From the NCBI GenBank assembly GCA_050084515.1, contig CM114271.1:50592001-50656000 (forward strand): a stretch of 64,000 nt of DNA, given 5' to 3'. The notes below the pieces were generated by a model that worked only from the letters and a program-made list of their open reading frames with translations, had not been told where the DNA came from and did no database searches. Made by a program: the position numbers and the translations under genes. Below, piece by piece: positions 13,495-24,954 of the stretch; position 1 is the first letter of the stretch, and each line of letters opens with the position of its first letter. Source of the DNA: Blasia pusilla (Eukaryota; Marchantiophyta; Marchantiopsida; Blasiales).

Positions 13495-14622
13495 CTTGAA
13501 TATTTTTACATGTAATTGTTGCATGGCGGGAATTCCGCCTGCATCAAAGGAATTTGTCAGGACTTCCAGCTTTGTAGGTCAAAGGTTACATCGATCAATT
13601 GTTAGATATAACTCTGCTTTCCAGCTCATTAGAATTACTGACGACTGCAGTGATTGAAGTTGACTCAACCGACTGTCAAATTATTTAATGGTTCAATTTT
13701 TGTCATTTTAAAAGGCCGATCCTTCACTGCCAAATGAAGCATAAGATACACAGGTGTTTTCCGAACATGAAGAAATTTGGGTGTGGTTTTGTACATGTTT
13801 AATTGCTAAGAAGTAGCAATGACACCAATTGTGGGATGGAAAGATCTATTCGGGAGGATGGTATAGTAGTGTTCAGATCGATGTGTGGTTACAGTGGTAT
13901 AGCATATTGATTACATTCATTGCCGGGGAAAAAGGGCCTTCAATAGTTTTCCATCGCTAGCGCCACGGTCGCTAAATGTTTAGCAGTAAATTTTAGCCGT
14001 GGAATGATCAACCCGACGCTGCAAAGAATTTATCCCCTTTAGGGCAAGCCCAAGTACTATCGGTGATGTACCAGGCTATCACGGTACATCATGACATGTA
14101 GGTCAGAATCCCAAAACCAGGCGGACTCAAATATGGCCAAGATCTTTCTATATCTGATGTCGAAGCGTCTATAGCTTCCTTAGATTTAAGGAGGCTTCCT
14201 AATAGCCATATCTTTTCGTGGAGGCCTCCTTAAATCCATGTGGTTCTGTGGGGGTATTCTCGATTTTCCCGCGTCGCATAATAACACCAAAGATCTACCG
14301 CAGCTTAGTTGGCAGTCATTTTTCCAGTAGGAAATATTCTATCCAATTACAAGACTTTTGGGGGCAAGTGTGAATCTGAAGGTCGGATTATAGAACAGTA
14401 CTGAGAATTCAACCAAATTGATGATCTCTTACTTCAACCCATGGGCCTGTCCCGTACAACACTGTGCAATCAGCTGACCGAAAGTATGTCAAATGTACGA
14501 GGGCACGAGTAGTTCACATTTTGAGCACATCAGCCCGGATCTATCCACACTTTCAGGTATCGATGACACCTTCTTCAAATATCAATTGCCCTAGACCGTT
14601 CTACTTGCTTCTCTCCAGTCTT
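13495..14622. other. Intergenic between convergent genes
   Basis: Holds the 3' untranslated regions of UBA1 (+) and of the tocopherol-cyclase-like gene (-). No coding sequence, transposon or RNA gene is visible. Confidence 0.5.
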
Positions 14623-17600
14623 CTACTTGTGCCCCTCAAGAGCGGCTGTCAATAGATCCTCTCCGAATTCTAGTCCTGCACATTTGAACGATCTTTTGTC
14701 CACTAATTTTCTGTCACCGACTAATCCCCACGCAGCATGCTCATACACTTCGATCTCCACCTCGGCCAGGAAAGTTTCCCGACAAGCAGACTCCCATTTC
14801 ACTTTCCCCATCGGAGCGAGTATCGACTCTGATAATGTTTCAGGATCTGCCTTCACCCTAATCTGCCAGCTTCAGAAAGGTGAGTTTGCTTCACATTCCA
14901 GACATTGAGTAGGGATTGTCAACAGAAAGGCGTATTCAGCAGCATATACAGAAATCCTATTGCAGTGTAATTCTGAACATGTGCCATCAATTGCTAGTGG
15001 ATTAATCTCCATAACTTGACTTTCCTCAACGTGTACTCTTGGCAATTTACCTGTATAGCGTGAGATGTGCTCACACCTCTGACTGAAAAGGTGCCATCAA
15101 GAGGACTGATCTCGATGTTTTTGAAGACGGTTCCAAGATCGTTGGTCCGCATGTCAATGCTGACTGCAGGAGATCTGTATCCCAGGGCGAAAATGTACGG
15201 TGTTTTCACTGAACCCAACGTGAAGTACGCTGCTGAGCCAATGATCTGCGAGTGGAATTTGATCCAGCAGCAGCATGTACACGATTAAAGTAAAGAAAAA
15301 GTCCCGATTCTCGTCTCAGTGCCTTGTGGAGCTAGCACTGAGTACAAGCAAACCTAAGCCAAGTAACACATGAGAAGCAAGTGCAAGTAGTCAGACGAAC
15401 ACTAGAACCACCACCAAAAGTAAACTCTGGGAGCTGGCTATGGACCATGGAGAGGAATGGGCCAATCGTATCAGATCCAGATTCACTGAAGCCCTATGAA
15501 TATACTGAAGTTCCTGCTAATTCTTTCGCCAGCTCCCGGAGAGATGATTAATCAGGAGGAAGAATTTATGAAGATTGCAAAATAGGAAGATGGCATTGTC
15601 TAGCCGTATTAATCCTCATCTATATAATATTAGGCTGCGGCAGGAAGTTGTGATGTAAATTTGGTGAGTAAACTCATAGAAAGCAAGTCTGGGGAAATGT
15701 CGTAATTACTTTGATTTTTACGCATTAGAGGTGTAAGGATGCCAATGTACCTGAGCAGAATTGTCTGGAGCAAAGCCCTGAAACCAGACATGTCCATTTG
15801 GGAAGGTCTGTCCCCAGTTCTTCTCTTGATGGGCCAATCCAACACCTTTTCTTGCCAAGGCCCTTTCTGGGCCTGAAAATTCATATTCTGCAGTCGAACC
15901 CAGGCTGTACACATACCAGTGTGTCGGGATGGGCATACTCTTTGCCCACCCCTCCGGACCATTCTCGGAGTGGTCAGGATCCCATAGCAGCTGCGAAGTC
16001 ACAGAATGTTTCCCGTCAGTTAGTCCAACACCTATCCATTGTTCAAGGTCAGATACATATATGGGAATAGACGAAAGCAAGAAGTCGGAAATTTCAGAGG
16101 AAGAAATTCATGACAAGCTGTGTTGTCGATCACGTGTCCAGATGCTGTCCTGGACCTCTACAGACCTTTGGGTCTAGGGTCATGGTGAGTATTCATCCAT
16201 CTATCCTTCATGGTTCCAGCTACTTCAGAATAACCCAAAAGAACCAGAAGCTCAAGAAGGCAAGGGACAATATACTTGGAGCAGCCTTACAAACATCCTT
16301 CTACCAGAGCTGAAACGTGTGCTAAAGACAAGACGCCAATGAATCAGTTCATTTCACCATCTACTGGGGCCATCCAACAGACGATAACTTTGGAAGGTTA
16401 CGATTCACAGACAAGAGGAGAAACTCCTTAAGTAGCGCTGGTCCTAGCCTTACGAATTCGGATTCCATGACCTGGTTGGACGGTGCTAGAGACTGGGATG
16501 GGTACGCAGAGAGGGACAAGTAAAGAAAGTACTGTATGAGAGGAGGGATCTGTATCAAACAGTGTGGAAGCTGAACTTATAGAGTGTTGGTGCGGATCTT
16601 CCAGCTATCAACCAAGCAACGCGGTACAACTCTACGGACCTTACCTGACAGGAATCCCCAATACAAGTTGAGAGAACGAATGAAGTGATTTATTGTATAC
16701 GGGCCATGGGCATTGATGTGCGAGGTTTAGGGTAGAAGTTTCTGCGGATTTGCCCCACTTACATTACCTCCAGCAGGAGAAGAGAGTTCAAAACTGCAGT
16801 AGCTTTGCAGCAAGTGCTATTGTTTGTTGTGTTTGAGCCTCAATCCTTTGTAGATGTATTCATCCAGTCACTATAGCTTCTCTTCTTGGTCTTGAACGAA
16901 ACGTGAAGGTTTGTAACCACTGTGCCACTGTGATGCTGGTAGTTGAGAGCCGAAAGATGAGAATTTTTGTTTTTGGTAGATTGACTTCCATTCCATAATT
17001 TTGGCCTGGGTTTAGATAAAATGAATGAATAGATTTATTGTCCACGGGGACCCCGGAGAGCCATGGGACTCGAGCATTGCAGAGAGCCATGAGACTCGAG
17101 CATCGCAAAGTTTAAGAGGGGCTTCGAGATGGGGGAACATCAATTTCTCAAAATATTTCATTGCGCTTACATACATAAATACATATATAGATATTACTTA
17201 TTAAGCAGTGCAAGTATTAGTAATAGATGGCGCTGGGCCTTTCGTAAAGAGCGACTATATACATAACGTAGCGTGTGTCGTAGACCACAGAGAGGGTCTA
17301 CGTCATAGACCATCTTGGACGGCTCTAGAGATTGGATGGGTGAAGTGGAGAATTTACCATATGTGAGGAGGGGTCGTATAGAGAGAGAGAGAACCTCATT
17401 GGTGATCCGGGCCTCAAGAGTGTAACCCTTCACTCTAATATTCAGTTCAGTCTCATGAGCAGTGATCTTGATCCTTCCCAATCCTGGTGCTTCCCATTCG
17501 AAGCCTATAGGTTGCTCTCGAACATTTTCCGCACCAGCTCCATCCGTAAATTTTGCGTCCTGCACAACAGCAGTAAGTGTGCCACCAATCGCCCATCAGT

Positions 17601-19699
17601 CGACTTAATCGTCACCGATCATGTCTCACGAAATCTTACACAACAAGTGCAATCAGAAGGAAATCTGGGTTTCCACTATTCAATCCCCGGTGTTATGGAG
17701 TTTCTGTTTAAACCGATCGTCAAAGAATACAGCTGCGAGTTATTTCCTGCCAGGATCCTGCATCCATGGCTGTGCTTCGTCCTCTCTTATAGATAGTTGG
17801 GCATGAACTAAGCATGGGCCAATCTATTTTCTTCTTGTGTGGGAACAATAAATGAGGCACAAGCACTAGGATGAGAGAAACAAAAGTGGATGAGACAAAG
17901 TTCACAATCGAGTTAAAAGTCCATGCAAACTAGCATTTCCAACAAGACTATCACAAACCGGTGGAAACACGATAACGATAAAATGGAATTTTAAAAAGAG
18001 TGTCACCATAGCCCGAGTGCACTCCTGTGAGGCACAGCTCCCATTCGGCGTGTTGTAGCACCTTCTTTCTCATGTGTATTAGGTGACATGTTTCAACACC
18101 ATAAGAAACCTGAGAAGGTTTCTTCTGATTCCATCTTCTTTTAACTATATGAGAAACCTCCTTAGATTTGGTGATGAAAACTCTCCTTTAATATAATTTC
18201 CTCTAAATCATGGAGTGGGAAGTATCTCTAAATTTCTTAATGGATTACTAGCGACATGCCCGTGCTACCCTGAGTCCCTTTCTCGCTCCTAAATATATAT
18301 TTTTCCATGCTAAAATGAGTGAAAAAGTATGAAAAAGTATTTTTAGAGACACCCTTGCATCATGAGATGAAACACCCGAAAAGTCAATCCTCCCATTTTA
18401 ATTCAGATTTGGTGATAAAAACTCTCCTTTAATATAATTTCCGTTCTTCTCCATGCACCTCTTGATACTTCTCTACTACAAACCAAGTTGAAATTGCGGC
18501 CTTCGAGAGTAAGAAATACTTCGCCTAACTCTACCATCATATTTCTGGGTACTTATCCGTAAAACGTACATAACATCTGGTAGGCTCCAGCACTCTCATA
18601 GTTTTAGATGCACTTAGAGAAAAATTTAGAGCCATCTTTAGGCATATATGCAATATTAGTCCATCTCGTTTGAGCTCGGAAGAGTGAACACGCATTTGTA
18701 GCAATTTTAACATGTGCAACTGTACAGCAACAGATCTCAGAATCAAGGAGTTAATCGGAGCTCTAAACGAGGAAAATGGTGATGAGAGAAGCCCATGAAC
18801 CGCAAATACAAGGCGGGGAAAGGCGCTTCTTCTATGCGTTAGAATTCTGTTGCAGACAACAGAGTTTTGATCATTGACTTCTCTATTCCGAGCTCATCTT
18901 GTTACCGAATCTCGTTAAGAAAAAGGTATGAAACAGACCTCATACAGCCAATGGCAGTCTTCTTGTCCCCAAACTATAAAGGTAAATTACGCCAATGCAC
19001 AAAACAAAAGAATTACCGAATGAACTGCTATCGATACGAGGACACGGAGGAGCAAATTTGTGCACCGACAGGGGAGAAAGAGATTGTGATTATAGACAGG
19101 CAGTGGGGGGAATCGGGTTCAATCGAGAAATGGAGATCATCAGGAGGTGCGACAGATCTGACCTTGCATATGTCTGCCACCGCATAAGTACGCAGGTCGT
19201 ATTTCGCATTCGGAGAACTGTGGCTTCCGTTCAGATCCTCTGGAGATGGGGTGAAGAGAAGAGTGACCTGACTTTCTTGAGTTGCGTAGTTGGTGGCCAT
19301 GATCACTGCAACAGTGAAGTTAGCCTCGGGATCCCAAATTCGAGTGAACCATCCTTCGAAAGCAGGATAAGGGCGAGCGAATGCTGGCAATATGGAACTG
19401 AATTTGGGTTTATGAGGATCCAGAGGGTGTCGGGACAACTCCGTCTGCCTTGGTATCGTGTCCGCTGTCGATGGGGTTACTGCTTCTGCGGACCGCATTC
19501 TGTTGCCGGAGCGGGTGGTGTGTTGGTCTGGCTTCGCTGACGAGGTTGTGTTCACAACCTGCCGAATTGTACAAAATCTAGGTCTACTGCGCCTTCGCCT
19601 TTGCTCACAGACCGTCTGAGCAAGCGGGTCAGAATGCAGAGCGGCTGTGTTCTGCAGTAGAGTTGCACAGCGAACCGCTGTAAACCCAGCACTCTCCAT
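14623..19699 (-). CDS. Tocopherol-cyclase/AttH-like protein (five exons), possibly plastid-targeted
   Basis: Exons on the minus strand: 19699-19163, 17559-17395, 15990-15751, 15245-15051 and 14862-14623. All introns are phase 0 with GT..AG ends, and the product is 458 residues. The fold is that of tocopherol cyclase and the bacterial AttH/CrtC-related lipocalin-like enzymes. Residues ~108-125 read AFEGWFTRIWDPEANFTVA, the family's FEGWYYR start. Exon 3 carries THWYVYSLGS and the signature HQEKNWGQTFPNGHVWFQ. The last exon has the closing strand KVKWESACRETFLAEVEIEVYE. The first ~90 residues are rich in Ser, Thr, Ala and Arg and poor in acidic residues, as in a chloroplast transit peptide. It differs clearly from classical VTE1, so a distinct cyclase-like activity is likely; substrate unknown. 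The first donor (AAG|GTCAGA) is the weakest junction, and a further 5' exon cannot be excluded. Confidence 0.8.
16455..16550 (-). repeat. Diverged partial copy of the segment downstream of exon 2
   Basis: On the minus strand this part of intron 2 repeats, in order, sequence found at about 17285-17380 just after the exon 2 donor. Shared blocks include CCCTCCTC, CCCATCC and TCTCTAG followed by GCCGTCCAA-like sequence. Both copies lie in introns in my model. Confidence 0.55.
17056..17107. repeat. Two-copy tandem repeat, 26-bp unit, in intron 2 of the cyclase-like gene
   Basis: Two adjacent 26-bp units starting GAGAGCCATG, with two differences. Confidence 0.8.
18167..18442. repeat. Direct repeat pair in intron 1 of the cyclase-like gene
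   Basis: About 38 bp starting GATTTGGTGAT and ending TATAATTTCC occurs at 18167-18204 and again at 18407-18442 with one change. The 240-bp spacing could reflect a small insertion or a local duplication. Confidence 0.7.
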
Positions 19700-20597
19700 A
19701 ATTCAATTGTGCGTGGTATCGATTCCAGGTCGTTAGTCAGTAGTTATGCAGATGAACGTCCAAACTCTCACCCCAAAAATTGTCTTTGAGCAAGCTTGAA
19801 AGCGCAGCAAGAAAGAGTTATGCTGTATGTGCAATCCAAGCTCCGGACTTCGGTCAGTCAGGAGCAAGCATGAACCTGCGTCGCTCATGGCGCTCGGCTG
19901 TTTCCTTTCTCCGGTACACTTGGAGGTCTTGTAATCGACCAAGTGTGCCGCTCTGCGGATTTCACCGCGGGGCATGGCGAAAGTGCGCCACATTGCAAGC
20001 TGAGGTGGAAAGCATGCAAACTAGTGCTTACCGAGCTCAGCCTTGGACTCTCATAGCTGATTCCACTCCACACCTCACCACACTTTACGTGCACTTGGTA
20101 CACATTGTAGAATCCAGATTGGAAGGGTACTGCGGGGATTGCCATTAGTTCTTCATAACTTCAACCGATTCGTGCCATGCTCTCGTGGGTTGGGATCAAC
20201 TGTGGTCGAGGATTGCAAGCGGTTCCCCGCATTCTGTATTCACCTTACCTGAAGCTCCTGCAGTTCACAGGTGGATGGCTGGAAGGAACAAGCGCACAGA
20301 GCTTCACCATCGTACGAAGGTTCGCACTTGCAGGTGATCGAAAGATTCCATCACTCCCAAGGCCATGTATAGTCTTCTATCAAGTTCATGACGAGTGAAA
20401 TCAATTCCTACGCAGTCTCCTCAATCCCCATTTGGAGATGACACACTATGAGTGTCACTGTTGGTGTGGCCGGAGTCCGGATTTACTTGATGTGCATTTA
20501 ACACGTGATGATTGCCATTCACTATGCTATCTGTGATATCCATGTGAGAGAGAGGCACTAATCCATGTGGGATTCCCTTATCCGTGTTCATTTTTAA
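19700..20597. other. Probable promoter side of the cyclase-like gene
   Basis: No coding region is established. Overlapping frames at 19733-20148 on both strands lack recognisable features. A 5' untranslated exon or a short upstream exon may lie here. Confidence 0.35.
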
Positions 20598-21056
20598 ATG
20601 ACACGAGAGGTTGAGTTGCTGGTGGCGGCCGTTGTAGTGACGGATCCTACGCGGGAGGCTATGCGAGCCCTAGTGGTAGCACAAGGGAGATTGGTACAAG
20701 GAGCAGCGGCGGCGGCAATGGTGAAGAAGACCCATCTCTACAATCGACTTCACGATGGACATCGATTAGTCCCCCTAGCCATAGAGATGTATGGGGTTAT
20801 GGGGGAGAGGTTTGACTCTTTTTTACAAATTGCGCCCATCATTTCCAATCGAGAAATGGGTTGTCATTAGCTACTGTGATTCTCTATTGTAGGCAACAGT
20901 TCTCCATAGCTTTGCAGCGTATCCAAGCCAATGGGCTTTTTTGGCGGGCTCAGGCTGTGGGAGACGCAAACACTAGAGGCTCACTTAGTAGTAGTCACAT
21001 CTCTCTAGGTGTTGCTAATATTGTCTTTGCTGTTGGTGAGTTTAGCCGATAGGAGG
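20598..21056 (+). pseudogene. Tail fragment of a reverse-transcriptase-like ORF
   Basis: The frame 20598-20868 contains VPLAIEMYGVMGERFDSF. The adjoining frame from 20861 contains FSIALQRIQANGLFWRAQAV. Both resemble the conserved end of reverse-transcriptase-type ORFs seen in plant and algal genomes, where a PLAIE(T/V)(Y/F)G...FDSF block precedes an SIALQRAQA block. The two halves are offset in frame by a small indel, so this is a remnant. The assignment rests on motif recall. Confidence 0.35.
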
Positions 21057-21479
21057 GTGCCCCCTTTTCTTTTTCCGGCCGGTTGTGGCCTTCACGTACT
21101 CGACTCTTTGAGTCCCCCCTTTTTTGTATTCCGGTTGGTTTTCCATCACCCGCTTTTTATTGAGTCCTCTTCTCAAGTTCCTTTGGAGAAGACTTGGGTA
21201 TGAAGGAGTGAGTTTAGCTAGCACGGGTTACATTTGTTTTATGGGAACTGCCCAAGCTAGAATATAGTAGGATGGTAATATTAATTAGTGCACGCGGTTG
21301 AAATTACCTATCAATATGAAAATTAACTTTCAAAATTGTCAAGTTCATTTTTAAATTATCTTAGTGGTTTAGAAGGGTTTAACAATCTTAATCCTATTGG
21401 AGAGGAGAGGAGTTTGAAAAATGAAAGTGCACTCTCCGAAAGTAATATAGATTACCTTTTTTAATGGACAACCACCTAC

Positions 21480-21960
21480 ACTAAATGGGACCCCATTAAT
21501 TTAATTTAGTTAAAGACACATGTCAAAATCAGTTTGGTAAAAAATGTCGGATGTCATCATGAAAAGTGTTTGAAATGTGGAGGGTCATTTTGCAACAATA
21601 ATGTAGATGTAGACTTGGTGAAGCAACTAAGTCATGATGACTTCCTAAGGGTGACCAAAGTTTGATCACTAGAAGGTCTAGTTGAGTCTAAAGTGACCAA
21701 ATGATAGCTATGCATACTTATTTTATAAGGGCCCTTTGTGGTAGAAGAGAGTTAATCCATCGACTCTCTTTTTATTTCATTTCAGCTCTAGCTTTGTGTA
21801 GTTTGGGAATTTTGATGGTGTGTAGATGTGGATCAACTTCAGAATCTCTTTTCAAATAAAGATTCATAGTGGCATTCCTATGGTTATAGCTTCATGAAGA
21901 AGTGAACCACATACGCTTTTGCATCTTTGATGTCTTATCTTTTGTTTGCGAGCTTGTTTG
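21480..21960 (+). mobile_element. Copia-type LTR remnant
   Basis: Similar in the same orientation to parts of 36150-36370 and 37960-38060. Shared blocks include GACCAAAGTTTGATCACT, GGTAGAAGAGAGTTA and AAGAAGTGAACCA. It directly precedes decayed copia coding sequence on the same strand, as expected of a 5' LTR. Terminal dinucleotides and primer-binding site were not resolved. Confidence 0.5.
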
Positions 21961-21989
21961 GTTGATTGAGATTACTTAACAATAAGTAT

Positions 21990-23640
21990 GAGAGCATTGT
22001 TTGAAGTGGGAGCAATGGCAAAAGACAGGAGCAAGATGGAGGAATTCAATGGATCTAATTTTGCACTATGGAAGATGCAATAGAGAATTATCGTACCAAA
22101 AGAATCTCTATTTGTTGCTAGAAGGTGTGTCCAACAAACCCACAACAATAAAGAATGAAGAGTGGGTTGTTCAAGACCGGGAGGCCCTTGGTACAATTCA
22201 GCTTTCTTATGTTGCCTCTACAACATTCAACATCATCAAGGAAAGTACAATAAAGGATCTTATGACCTCTCTTACTTAGATGCATGAAAAGCCTTTGGCA
22301 TTGAACAAGGTTTTTCTCATGAAGAGGTTGAGTGGAAGCTCAACATTGAGCATTTGAATGAGTACAACATTATGATAAACAATTTGGTTGTGTGTCCATC
22401 GACATTGATGATTAAATGAGAGATTTGTTAAACTTCTCATCTTTGCCAAAGAGTTGGAATTACAAATCTTTAGGCGCAAAGATATTATATTCAATGAGAA
22501 TATGATGTAAAAGGACAAAAATGAGACAAATTCAAGGAATGGAAATTCAAAAATTGTGTTGAGGAGTCAAGTTATGTTGATTTGGAAGGTGAATTTGAGG
22601 GTGATGCGGAGGTTGAAAAGCATCCTATTGAAGAGATTGGAGATCAACAATAAGAACTCCAATGTTGCATACACCACTTGTTGAAGACATGAGATCTCCC
22701 AAGATAAATAGAGACATTTTGACATAAAAATATTCCCCCTCCTTGCATAATTTGTTTCTAACATACAGTGGAGAACTTGAGGGCCATCAAGAGGCCTTGG
22801 AGATTGACAATTTGATCAAGTTAGAGTTTGCCCTGATGATGAGATGGAGTAACTGATGTCCAAGAAGACATGGGATTTGGCTAAGGTATGTAAGGGAAAA
22901 AGGGTTCTCCAAAACAAGTGGGTTTCTTGGTTGAAAAAGAGTGAAGATGGAAAAAAATGATAAAAGGCAAGATTGGTTGTGAAGGGATTTCAACACAAAG
23001 AGAGTATTGACTATACTAAGATCAATCTTCTCTCGGGTTATGAAGATTACTAGAATTAGAATAGTTATGAGCATAGAAGTAGCATAGGACTTCTAGAGAA
23101 ACCTGAGGAGAAACCAAAAGTGCAAACAACTTTCCTTCATAATGATTTGGAGAAAGAATTGTACCTGGTACAACCAAGGGGATATGTAGTTTAAGGAAAA
23201 GAAGATATTCTATATAAGCTCAAGAGGAGCTTAGAAAGTTTGAAGCTAGGGTCGAGACAATGATACAAAAGGTTTGACAAATTCATGTAAAGTAGTGGGT
23301 ACAAGAGGTGTCATGAAGATCATTGTTGCTATTTCAAGAAGTTTGAAAACAACTTGATTATCCTTCTCTTGTATGTTGATGATATGCTAGTTGGGGAAGA
23401 AAGCATACAAGAAATCCATAGTCTCAAGTGGAAATTTTCCATGGAGTTTGAAATAAAAGATTTATGTCAGATCAATAAAATTATTTGAATGATAATCAAT
23501 AGGGACTGAGGAGCATGAACATTGGATTAGAGTTATCCCAGTGTGGAGAAGGTTCTTGGCAAGTTCAAAGGGAACCAAGCTAAGTCCAAGGGCATTCGTG
23601 TGGCTAATCACTTAAGATAGAATATCTAGTAAGAAAACCA
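21990..23640 (+). pseudogene. Decayed Ty1/copia gag-pol
   Basis: Gag-type sequence begins near 22012 with EEFNGSNFALWKM and continues to LLLEGVSNKPTT and EWVVQDREALG. A large gap follows. Reverse-transcriptase remnants start near 22850: KTWDLAKVCKGKRVLQNKWV, ARLVVKGFQHKESIDYTK, then YLVQPRGYVV and LLLYVDDMLVG, which holds the YVDD active-site box. Protease and integrase are missing or unrecognisable. Many stops and shifts break the frame. The order and plus orientation match the LTR remnant just upstream. Confidence 0.75.
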
Positions 23641-23664
23641 TATTATCTTGCTAACGGGAGAAAG

Positions 23665-23931
23665 TGGTATTCATCTAGCAAAGAACAATGCTTTTTAGTC
23701 TAGAACAAAAGACATTCAATTGCTATATAATTTCATTTGTTCACTTTTGGAGGAAGATTGCTACATGTGATAACCTAGTGGACATGTAGGTTAATTACAA
23801 AAAGATTGTGGATCATAATTGAGGAACTAGAGGACAAGAGAACATTTGTGTCAAAGTGGTATTCATCTAGCAAAGAACAATGCTTTTTAGTCTAGAACAA
23901 AAGACATTCAATTGCTATATAATTTCATTTG
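23665..23931. repeat. Direct repeat pair, ~77 bp, 187 bp apart
   Basis: A block beginning GTGGTATTCATCTAGCAAAG and ending TTCATTTGTTC occurs at about 23666-23741 and 23853-23931, with intervening diverged DNA. It probably arose by local duplication of the copia element's 3' end. Confidence 0.8.
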
Positions 23932-23959
23932 TTCCGAAGATCATGTGATAACCTAGTCG

Positions 23960-24950
23960 ATCATAATTGAGAATAGAGTTACATTTGTGGGCATAGGAGC
24001 CATCGTAGATAGGGCATAGGAGCCACGTGTCACAGACGGGAGAGCGCTGAATTTTGAGAAGGAGAGGAGCAGCTTTGAGAACTGCAGCCGCCGGGAGAGG
24101 GGCTATGTCGTAGCCGCCTGGGACTAGGGTTAGGTCACAGGGCGGAGGAAACTGGGAGCTAGGAAGATAGGAGCCGAGGCAGAGGAAGCCGGGAGCCGGG
24201 GCGGCAGGACTTAGGGCCTGGCATAGGGCGAAGAATCGCGGCCCTTGGCTGTGATCCTTTTCCCTCCCTGCATTTACATCCCCCCCCCCCTAGTTAATGC
24301 CCTTGGAAGGAGCGGACGTGGTAGGGGCAGGGCGGTGAATATAGTAGGGGCCAGGATGGACGTGGTAGATGGGCTGAGATGGTTGAGTTTGACAAGCGTT
24401 GATTTAAGGTTACGAGGTCCGTCTGGGGGTGGGCGGAGAGAATTTTAGGATGTGATGTTTTTCGGGCGTGGCTGGGATTTGCGAGGATTGTGATGGAGAC
24501 ACACACGCCGATGCTAATTGGAGGTTCGACGTGTTGGTCGAGGAGAGTCTTGTGCCACGGAGGTTGCCACACCACATGGAGGAGTTAGTGCTGACATGCA
24601 ATAGATTGGCGGGCGTGATCAGGTTACTCATTGGAGTCCCTTTTCCCGCACTTATCTTGTGTGATTGAGAGTGTTCAGTGTTGGGTAGTAACTGGTGCTA
24701 GATGGGTGCAGTTATGGTGACGAGGGTAGACTTCTTACATGTGTAGCATGTGGATATATGGCAGTTTCCGAGTAGGGGTCCCGTGTATGACTCGAGAGTG
24801 TCACTAGTTTAGGTGAGTTAGTGGGAGGCTCATGGTGAGCTTGAGTAATGAGTGTGCGTGAGGCAGTGTGTGTCCTCCTGGGATTACCATTAGCGTAGGT
24901 GAGCTAGTGAGGAGTGTGGGAGACTCTTAGTGAGTCTCAGTGCTTGAGCA
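23960..24950. other. GC-richer intergenic DNA, nothing recognised
   Basis: Contains a C-run at 24281-24291 and short GGGAGC-type repeats at 24060-24230. Frames at 24245-24668 lack domains. No mobile-element end could be identified, though the right side abuts gypsy copy A. Confidence 0.4.
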
Positions 24951-24954
24951 GGTG

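Noticed and set aside
24281-24291. C-run as an assembly or element boundary
   Set aside because: Only a homopolymer; no flanking repeat or target duplication.
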